DNA of 8,095 bases from Frankiales bacterium (GTDB taxonomy: Bacteria; Actinomycetota; Actinomycetes; Mycobacteriales; SCTD01): NCBI GenBank assembly GCA_004299215.1, contig SCTD01000169.1, forward strand, positions 1 to 8,095, read 5' to 3'. The notes under the pieces were generated by a model. That model was given only the letters and a program-made list of their open reading frames with translations, had not been told where the DNA came from and ran no database searches. Shown piece after piece: positions 1-4,889 of the stretch. The number at the start of each line of letters is the position of its first letter. Within the stretch, counting starts at the first letter, position 1. Made by a program: the position numbers and the translations under genes.

Positions 1-29
1 CCCGTCCGCTGCTGTGACGGGATCTGCGC

Positions 30-1217
30 GTGAATGCCCTCGCTCCTTCGTCCACCCTGCTGCGCCGCCGGCTGCTCCACGTGCTGCTGGTCGCCGTCGC
101 CGCGGTCCTCGCCCTCGGAATGCTCCCTGCCGGCGTCGCTGTCGCCGCCGCACCTGCCGTCGAGCAGTGCAACGGCGTCGACAACGTCGGCGGCCAGGAG
201 GTGCGCTGCGAGGTCACGGTCGTGAACACCTTCGACGTCGGGACCGGCCTCGGGAGCTCCACCGTCACCGTCCAGGAGTGCCACGGTCCGGCCGGCGCGC
301 CGATCTGCGGTCCGGTCAGCACCACCACCTACGCAGACGTCGTCCTGTCTGTCCGGCAGTGCGAGGGGTCCGGCAGCGGTGGCGGTGGCGTGGTCACCTG
401 CACGACCCGGGTCTCGAACGACATCACCGGCGCCGCGACGACCGCGCCCGCCACGGTGAACCAGTGCAACGGCTCGGGACAGGGCGGCGGCACGATGCCC
501 ACCACCTCGTGCTCGCCCGTCGGCAGCACCACGGGCGCCACGCTGACCCAGTGCAACGACGCGGGCAACGGCGGTGGCGCGTCGCTGCGGGTGACCTGCA
601 CCGTCGACCCGTCCACGCAGACGGCTGCCCTGCCGGTCTCGATCAGCCAGTGCAACGGCTCCGGCAACGGCGGCGGCGCCACAGTGACCTGCCGGTCGTC
701 GCTGACGAACAGCATCACCACGGCGCCGGCGCCCAGTCCCAGCGCCAGCCCGAGCGCCAGTCCCAGCGCCAGCCCGAGCGCCAGTCCCAGCGCCAGCCCG
801 AGCGCCAGTCCCAGCGCCAGCCCGAGCGCCAGTGCGACGCCGTCGACCACTCCGAGCGCGACCCCGTCCGCGACCCCCGGCAGCACACCGGGCGGGACGC
901 CCTCGGCGACGCCGACCGGCGGCCCGACCCCCCTGCCCACGCCGAGCCTGCCCGACGAGCAGCCGCTTCCCGGCCCGGAGAGCCCGGTCCCCGCCCCGCC
1001 GATCACCGGTACGACGGACACGCCGATCACCGCCCTGCCGCCCGTCGTGGCGCTCCCGCCCGGCGACAGCTCCCAGAACGTGCCCCAGCTCCCGCGCACG
1101 GGTTCCGATGTCGAGCTGCTCGCGCACTCCGGACTGCTCCTGCTCGGCATCGGCGGCGTCACGACGCTGCTCGCCCGCCGCCCCCGCCGCACAGGGCGCC
1201 ACGCGCTGCGCTCCTAG
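30..1217 (+). CDS. LPXTG-anchored surface protein with six two-cysteine QCNG repeats and a Ser/Pro/Ala stalk
   Basis: Predicted 395-residue secreted wall protein. Residues 1-42 form a signal peptide: an Arg-rich start (LLRRRLLHV), a hydrophobic core, and an Ala-rich end with cleavage near 40. Residues 45-228 hold six degenerate units, each starting Q-C or E-C, then Asn/Gly, a Gly-rich run and a second Cys. The pairs are C47/C60, C84/C93, C111/C124, C146/C161, C175/C190 and C208/C221. These 12 Cys are the only ones in the protein, which suggests disulfides made outside the cell. Residues 235-350 are a Pro/Ser/Thr/Ala stalk with eight exact PSAS units (237-268). A sortase signal follows: LPRTG (354-358), a hydrophobic stretch and an Arg-rich tail. 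GTG at 30 is the first start after an in-frame stop at 15-17; no clear ribosome binding site was seen. The sorting layout is well supported. The function of the repeats is unknown to me; adhesion or envelope structure is a guess. Confidence 0.88.
   Translation: MNALAPSSTLLRRRLLHVLLVAVAAVLALGMLPAGVAVAAAPAVEQCNGVDNVGGQEVRCEVTVVNTFDVGTGLGSSTVTVQECHGPAGAPICGPVSTTTYADVVLSVRQCEGSGSGGGGVVTCTTRVSNDITGAATTAPATVNQCNGSGQGGGTMPTTSCSPVGSTTGATLTQCNDAGNGGGASLRVTCTVDPSTQTAALPVSISQCNGSGNGGGATVTCRSSLTNSITTAPAPSPSASPSASPSASPSASPSASPSASPSASPSASATPSTTPSATPSATPGSTPGGTPSATPTGGPTPLPTPSLPDEQPLPGPESPVPAPPITGTTDTPITALPPVVALPPGDSSQNVPQLPRTGSDVELLAHSGLLLLGIGGVTTLLARRPRRTGRHALRS
738..833 (+). repeat. Four perfect tandem copies of a 24-bp unit encoding (PSAS)2
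   Basis: Four head-to-tail copies, at 738-761, 762-785, 786-809 and 810-833, are identical in every base. Each encodes PSAS twice with alternating codons (ccc agc gcc agc, then ccg agc gcc agt), so the true DNA period is 24 and not 12. The exact identity despite free synonymous positions points to recent expansion by slippage or unequal recombination. The array lies within the wall-spanning stalk of the LPXTG protein, where a copy-number change would alter stalk length in frame. Confidence 0.95.
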
Positions 1218-1224
1218 CCCGAGT

Positions 1225-1242
1225 CCGAGCCCGAAGGCTCGG
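1225..1242. terminator. Short hairpin between convergent genes, possible bidirectional terminator
   Basis: A 7-bp perfect stem (ccgagcc / ggctcgg) closes a cgaa tetraloop, 7 bases past the stop of the LPXTG gene and 21 bases past the end of the convergent kaiC reading frame. An alternative stem pairs cccgag (1218-1223) with ctcggg (1238-1243). There is no T-tract, which is common for terminators of high-GC actinobacteria. The position between convergent genes supports the call; termination itself is inferred. Confidence 0.5.
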
Positions 1243-1263
1243 GACGGGTCCGCCGGTGGCGGT

Positions 1264-2753
1264 TCAGAGGAGCGGCTGTCCGGCCAGGATCCCGGTGGTC
1301 ACCTCGAAGGTCCCGTCGACCTGCAGGCCCTGGTCGGTGATGGTGAACTCGCGGATCGCGTGCGTGTGGTTCGAGCCCCGCATCTTGAGCACGGAGATCC
1401 CCCGGTGCAGGTCACCCCGGATCTCCACGTAGCGCATCAGGATGATGGCGTCCAGCAGCGTCGACGCCTCCTCGTGGCCGCTGGCGGAGGCGCCTCCCAG
1501 CAGCCAGGGCGTCGTCGTCGTGAGAGCGTGGTGATCGCCCGCTCCTTCAGGAACGCGCTCAGGCCCAGCATGAACTCCTGGAAGACGCGCCGGGAGGCGG
1601 AGCGCTCGATGGCGGACATGCTGTCGACGACCACCCGAGCGGGTGCGAACTCCGTCACCGCCTTCTGGATGCGGATGAGGTGGGCGGGCAGCGGTGCCGA
1701 CTCGGGGTACTGGCACTGCAGCCGGAGCCGGTCGGCTGCCTCGAGTGCCGTGATGTCGTGGCCCCAGGCGCGGCCGTTGCCCGCCACCTGCTCGTGGCTC
1801 TCCTCGAAGGCGAGGTAGAGGCTGCGTCCCTCGGTCCCTGCCACCGACGCGGCGAACTCCAGCGCCAGCAGTGACTTCCCGATCCCTGTCGGCCCGGAGA
1901 CGAGGATGGCCGACCCCTTCAGGGCTCCGCCGTCGCACAGCTCGTCGACGCCGGAGTTGCCGAACGTCGCGCGCTCGGTCGAGGACGGGTGGGTCAGGGT
2001 CAGGTCGGTCAGCGAGGCGACCGCCAGACCCTCGCCCGGGAGGATGTCGAACGGGTACTCCCCGGTGAGGTGCGCGACGCCACGCAGCTTCAGCGCCTCG
2101 ATCGTCCGGCGCCGGTGGTCCTGGTCGAGCGTGTTGCGCAGGATCACGACGTTGTCGGCCACGAACTGCTCGACGCCGTACCGCGGCGCAGCGTCGTGGT
2201 CGCAATCGCTCTCGGACGTGACGACGGTGGTGACGTCAAGCCCCTCGAGGCAGCGCACGAGGCGCTGCAGCTCGGCGCGCACCCGGCGGCTGTCACCCAG
2301 CCTGCTGAGGACGCCCGTGATCGAGTCGACGACGACCCGGCGTGCGCCGATCCTCCGGATCGTGGCGGTGACACGGGAGATGAGCGCGCTGAGGTCGACC
2401 TCTTCGCCGACGACGACCTCCCGCTCGTCGCCGACGGAGGCGTCCAGGAACGCCCAGACACCCGCCGCCTCCCATCCGGCGATGTCCCATCCGAACCCCG
2501 ACATGAAGCGGCGCACCTTCGCCGGCGACTCCTCCAGCGTGACGAACACCCCCGGCTCGTCGAGCGCCGCACCCGCTGCCAGGAACTGCGCGGCGAGCAC
2601 CGTCTTGCCGGTCCCCGTCGTCCCGGTCACCAGCACGACCTCGCCGGCGGGCAGCCCGCCGCCGCTGATGGCGTCCAGGCCGGCGCTCCCGCTGGCCACC
2701 CGGAGCGGGCCCGTCGGCAGCGGTGCGCCTCCGGCAGCGGTGCCCTCAGCCAT
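1264..2753 (-). pseudogene. kaiC: KaiC-family double-domain ATPase, frameshifted near 1524
   Basis: RecA-fold ATPase of the KaiC clock/signalling family, with two tandem domains. CI (about 15-245): Walker A GTTGTGKT at 44-51, catalytic Glu pair in TLEES (72-76), Walker B-like RVVVDS (139-144). CII (about 255-490): Walker A GPTGIGKS at 287-294, FEES (316-319), RVVVDS (373-378). The first frame runs 2753-1437 (438 aa) and degenerates into an Arg/Pro-rich tail after ITTL (407-410). The true C-terminus (ILMRYVEIRG, VLKMRGS, AIREF) continues in the -1 frame to a TGA at 1264-1266. Adding one base near 1524 gives about 496 residues, against 519 for cyanobacterial KaiC. The restored frame keeps the Ser-Thr pair aligned with KaiC S431/T432 but lacks the KaiA-binding tail. 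ATG at 2753 overlaps the upstream PAS-GGDEF-KaiB gene by 8 bp and has no good ribosome binding site, so translation is probably coupled. It could be a real mutation, a sequencing error or recoding. Family call is firm. Confidence 0.92.
1519..1529 (-). other. Frameshift site in kaiC (one base missing)
   Basis: On the minus strand the reading frame runs ACG CTC TCA and then CGA three times. Reading the C at 1524 twice, equivalent to restoring CTC CTC from the present CTCTC, gives T-T-L-L-T-T-T-T-P-W. This rejoins the KaiC C-terminal frame at the expected place: cyanobacterial KaiC has a T-x-L-x-T stretch here. The missing base is therefore most simply one C (one G on the plus strand near 1522-1526). 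No X-XXY-YYZ slippery heptamer is present. Confidence 0.8.
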
Positions 2754-3972
2754 CGGGGCGGCCCAGCCCGAGAGCGGCCACCAGGACGTCGACGTCCGAG
2801 AGGTCCCCGACGACCCGGACGACCGGCAGCGGCACGCTCCGGACGAGCGTCGGAGTCACCAGCACCCGAACGGCGTCGGCCTCGCCCTCGGCACGAAGCA
2901 CGTCGACGACGCGGACGGTGTAGCTGCCCGTCGGCAGGTTCTGCTCGCAGAACCGGCCGACGCTCGCCTCGGCCGTCGCGGACCGGTCGCCCACCCCCGC
3001 GACGTAGAGGGTGAACCGGTACCTCGTCGAGGACGACGTCGCCGCGTCGCCACCGGCTTCGGAGGGCGTGCCCGCCGCCTCGCCCGAGGCGGCGCGGCTC
3101 CTGCGCTTGTGGCCGTACATCTGCGCATCGGCGGCGGCCAGCAGGACCTCGACGCTGGCGCCGCCCTCGACCACCACGACGAACCCGACGCTCAGCCCGA
3201 TGACCGTCGAGCCGCCGCGGACCAGGAGCGGCCGGCGGAAGGCCTCCGTGAGCCGGCCGCACAGGACCTCGGCGGCTCCCCGGTCCATCGACTCGCAGAC
3301 CATCACGAACTCGTCCCCGCCGAACCGGGCGACCGTGTCCACGGGGCGCAGGACCGACCGGATCCGCTGCGCTGCCTCGACGAGGACGGCGTCACCGGCG
3401 GCGTGCCCCCAGCGGTCGTTGACGGCCTTGAAGTCGTCCAGGTCCACGACGAACAGCGCCAGCGACCCCCGCTCACGCCCGAGCCGGTCCAGCGCGTGCT
3501 CGAGGCGGTCCTCGAGCAGGAACCGGTTCGGCAGCCCGGTGAGGTGGTCGTGGGTGGCACGCTGGGCGAGCTCTGCCTCCACCTGGTGGCGGTCCGTGAC
3601 GTCGCGCAGCAGCGCCAGCAGGCACGGCTTGCCCTCCCACACCGTGTCCACGACCCGCATCTCGGCGAAGGCGAGCTCCGCGTCGGGGCGGACCAGCTCC
3701 ACCTCGGCGACGTTCCCGACGACGACGGCGAAGCCGACGTCGGAGCCCACCAGGTCCGCCCTCGAGCGCCCGAGCAGGGTGAGAGCCGCCGCGTTGGCGA
3801 ACAGGACGACCCCCCGGCCGTCCACGACCAGGATGCCGTCGCTGCTGCGCTCGACGATGGCGAAGAAGGCGGCCTCGGCGACCGCCAGCCGACTGCGCAG
3901 CACGCCCGACTCGGTCGTCAGGTCGATGCTCCGGGACTCGCCGCTCGTCGCTTGGGACTCGGGATGCGACAT
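2746..3972 (-). CDS. Diguanylate cyclase with PAS, GGDEF and C-terminal KaiB domain
   Basis: A 408-residue soluble protein with no membrane segment. A PAS-like sensor covers about 30-125 (AFFAIVERSSDGILVVD). The usual RDVTDR linker (123-128) leads into a GGDEF domain at about 139-292: HDHLTGLPNR (141-150), DLDDFKAVND, GGDEF at 218-222 (plus-strand 3307-3321), and RxxD five residues before it (R209, D212), the c-di-GMP inhibitory site. Active synthesis of c-di-GMP from two GTP is predicted. An Ala/Gly/Ser-rich linker (293-316) joins a complete KaiB domain (317-402) with LYVAG (322-326), TPTL (373-376), PLP (381-383) and GDLSD (389-393), closely matching cyanobacterial KaiB. Its stop overlaps the start of kaiC by 8 bp, so both partners are co-translated. 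I chose ATG at 3972, 8 bases after GAGAG. A TTG at 3990, the first start after an in-frame TAG, would add six residues. Domain calls are firm; the regulatory coupling to KaiC is inferred. Confidence 0.93.
   Translation of the reverse strand: MSHPESQATSGESRSIDLTTESGVLRSRLAVAEAAFFAIVERSSDGILVVDGRGVVLFANAAALTLLGRSRADLVGSDVGFAVVVGNVAEVELVRPDAELAFAEMRVVDTVWEGKPCLLALLRDVTDRHQVEAELAQRATHDHLTGLPNRFLLEDRLEHALDRLGRERGSLALFVVDLDDFKAVNDRWGHAAGDAVLVEAAQRIRSVLRPVDTVARFGGDEFVMVCESMDRGAAEVLCGRLTEAFRRPLLVRGGSTVIGLSVGFVVVVEGGASVEVLLAAADAQMYGHKRRSRAASGEAAGTPSEAGGDAATSSSTRYRFTLYVAGVGDRSATAEASVGRFCEQNLPTGSYTVRVVDVLRAEGEADAVRVLVTPTLVRSVPLPVVRVVGDLSDVDVLVAALGLGRPDG
2767..3024 (-). other. KaiB domain fused to the diguanylate cyclase
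   Basis: These 86 codons align over nearly the full KaiB length: strand 1 with LYVAG, a central VVDVL strand (KVIDVL in cyanobacterial KaiB), VTPTL (ATPTL), and VPLPVVRVVGDLSD (LPPPVRKIIGDLSD). The prolines in the fold-switching half of KaiB are present in TPTL, and two of three in PLP. The TPTL, PLP and GDLSD matches make it look more like true KaiB than the shorter KaiB-like sensor domain of SasA kinases, though I cannot run the comparison. Confidence 0.88.
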
Positions 3973-3990
3973 GCCGCTCGCTCTCGTCAA

Positions 3991-4048
3991 CCCTGCTCTC
4001 TAGGATGCGCGCGGCGCGGTGGCGATACGTGAGCGCTCGACGACCGCC
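3991..4048 (-). promoter_or_regulatory. Gap upstream of the GGDEF-KaiB/KaiC genes
   Basis: This 58-base gap separates yaaA from the GGDEF-KaiB gene on the same strand. It holds the 8-bp palindrome gagcgctc (4031-4038) and, on the minus strand, a purine-rich stretch ending in caggg next to the TTG at 3990. I see no convincing -35/-10 pair or terminator hairpin, so whether the pair has its own promoter or is read through from yaaA is open. Confidence 0.3.
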
Positions 4049-4795
4049 TCAGCGTCCCCGTGCGGTCGCGAGGCCGTGCAGCACGAGGTCGACCCGCCGG
4101 CCGTCCACCTCCACGACGTCCGCCACGGCAGCACCCGCCGCCGCCACGTCGGCCACCGTGCGCGCCCCGCGCTCGCAGAGCTCCCGCGCGAGCAGCCCCT
4201 TCGTGTACTTGTTGTCGTGGCTGACGACCGCGCGCACGCCGTCGGTCTCCCGCAGCACCCGCACCTGGACCGCCGCGGGCACGCGCGCAAGTGCGGCGTA
4301 CGGGCCCGAGCGCAGGTCCACCACCAGACCGCGGTGCGCGGCGATCTCGGGCTCGAGCACCGGGCGCCAGGCTGCCGCGAGGGACCCGAACCCCGGCACG
4401 GACGTCCCGCCGGAGAGCCGGTAGGCCGGGATCCGGTCGGTCGGGGTGAGCAGGCCGAAGAGCGCGCTCGCGACCCGCAGCGAGCTGTTCGCCCGGCGCC
4501 GGCCGGCGGGGGAGAGCGTCGCGTAGGACAGCGCCTCGTAGACGACGCCGGTGTAGCGGCGCAACGCCGGCAGCGTCCCGGAGCTCGTGAGACGCAGGTC
4601 CTTCGACGCCTCGTCGACCGAGCAGCCGAGCGCCCCGGCCAGCCTGTCGAGGTCCCGGACCGCGGCGTCCTGCAGGGCCGTCACGAGCCGCTCCCGGACC
4701 GGGTTCAGCGCCGGATGCGCGAGACCGGGGAGGTCCAGCGGTGCGCGCCTGCCACCGGGGGCCTTGCCCTCGGACGGCGGCAGGAGGACGAGCAC
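4049..4795 (-). CDS. yaaA: YaaA/DUF328 peroxide stress protein
   Basis: A 248-residue cytosolic protein of the YaaA (DUF328, UPF0246) family; E. coli YaaA is 258 aa. Visible family signatures are PPSEGK (6-11), RYTGVVYEAL (80-89), SALFGLLTPTDRIPAYRL (110-127), VVDLRSGPYAAL (158-169) and HDNKYTKGLL (193-202), a basic motif near the C-terminus. In E. coli, YaaA is induced by OxyR and lowers intracellular iron during hydrogen peroxide stress, protecting DNA; its biochemical activity is linked to DNA binding. The GTG start at 4795 gives the conserved N-terminus directly and no good in-frame alternative lies upstream. There is no Shine-Dalgarno sequence, but a TAGCGT box sits 6 bases ahead of the GTG, so the message is probably leaderless. 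The gene is divergent from proS across 94 bases. Family call is firm; its role here is by analogy. Confidence 0.93.
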   Translation of the reverse strand: MLVLLPPSEGKAPGGRRAPLDLPGLAHPALNPVRERLVTALQDAAVRDLDRLAGALGCSVDEASKDLRLTSSGTLPALRRYTGVVYEALSYATLSPAGRRRANSSLRVASALFGLLTPTDRIPAYRLSGGTSVPGFGSLAAAWRPVLEPEIAAHRGLVVDLRSGPYAALARVPAAVQVRVLRETDGVRAVVSHDNKYTKGLLARELCERGARTVADVAAAGAAVADVVEVDGRRVDLVLHGLATARGR

Positions 4796-4801
4796 CCGGA
4801 C

Positions 4802-4807
4802 ACGCTA
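4802..4807 (-). promoter_or_regulatory. Putative -10 box of yaaA placed for leaderless transcription
   Basis: Minus-strand TAGCGT fits the actinobacterial TANNNT -10 consensus. Six bases (4796-4801) separate it from the GTG start, so transcription would begin at or next to the start codon at 4795. No Shine-Dalgarno sequence precedes the GTG. No clear -35 element was found at 17-18 bases upstream. Confidence 0.45.
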
Positions 4808-4843
4808 GCGACGACGGAGGGGAAACGGCCGTGCGGGCGCCGA

Positions 4844-4849
4844 TAGCCT
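4844..4849 (+). promoter_or_regulatory. Putative -10 box of proS-ybaK
   Basis: TAGCCT, in the context cgatagcctg, fits TANNNT. It would place the transcript start near 4856 and leave a leader of about 34 bases before the proS GTG. No recognisable -35 hexamer is seen. The box lies inside the 94-base gap shared with the divergent yaaA. Confidence 0.4.
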
Positions 4850-4878
4850 GAGGGCAGTCACTTCTTCGCGGTCGACCT

Positions 4879-4884
4879 GGAGGT
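4879..4884 (+). promoter_or_regulatory. Shine-Dalgarno of proS deciding the GTG start
   Basis: GGAGGT ends 5 bases before the GTG at 4890 and 14 bases before the in-frame ATG at 4899. The spacing favours the GTG, adding three residues (start, Leu, Arg) before the MSTLFLRTLRED sequence. Confidence 0.7.
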
Positions 4885-4889
4885 CCCTC

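Noticed and set aside
738..833. Possible CRISPR-like direct repeats
   Set aside because: The copies are contiguous with no spacers and encode an in-frame protein repeat.
329..1192. Antisense open frame with a repeated Gly-Leu-Ala-Leu stretch
   Set aside because: It is the reverse reading of the PSAS tandem repeat and flanking stalk; no family resemblance or ribosome binding site.
14..1432. Long plus-strand open frame overlapping the LPXTG gene
   Set aside because: Its product is Arg/His/Pro-rich nonsense typical of a shifted frame in GC-rich DNA. The frame at 30-1217 has a signal peptide, repeats and a sorting signal.
3984..3990. TTGACG as a -35 promoter box for the GGDEF-KaiB gene
   Set aside because: It lies at the start of the open frame and no -10 box follows at the right distance. 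It may instead be an alternative TTG start codon.
4001..4006. Plus-strand TAGGAT as a -10 box
   Set aside because: No plus-strand gene follows; the next real gene on that strand starts at 4890 and yaaA runs the other way.
1906..4032. 708-codon plus-strand open frame
   Set aside because: It runs antisense to kaiC and the GGDEF-KaiB gene, both with clear conserved motifs; its own product is low-complexity.
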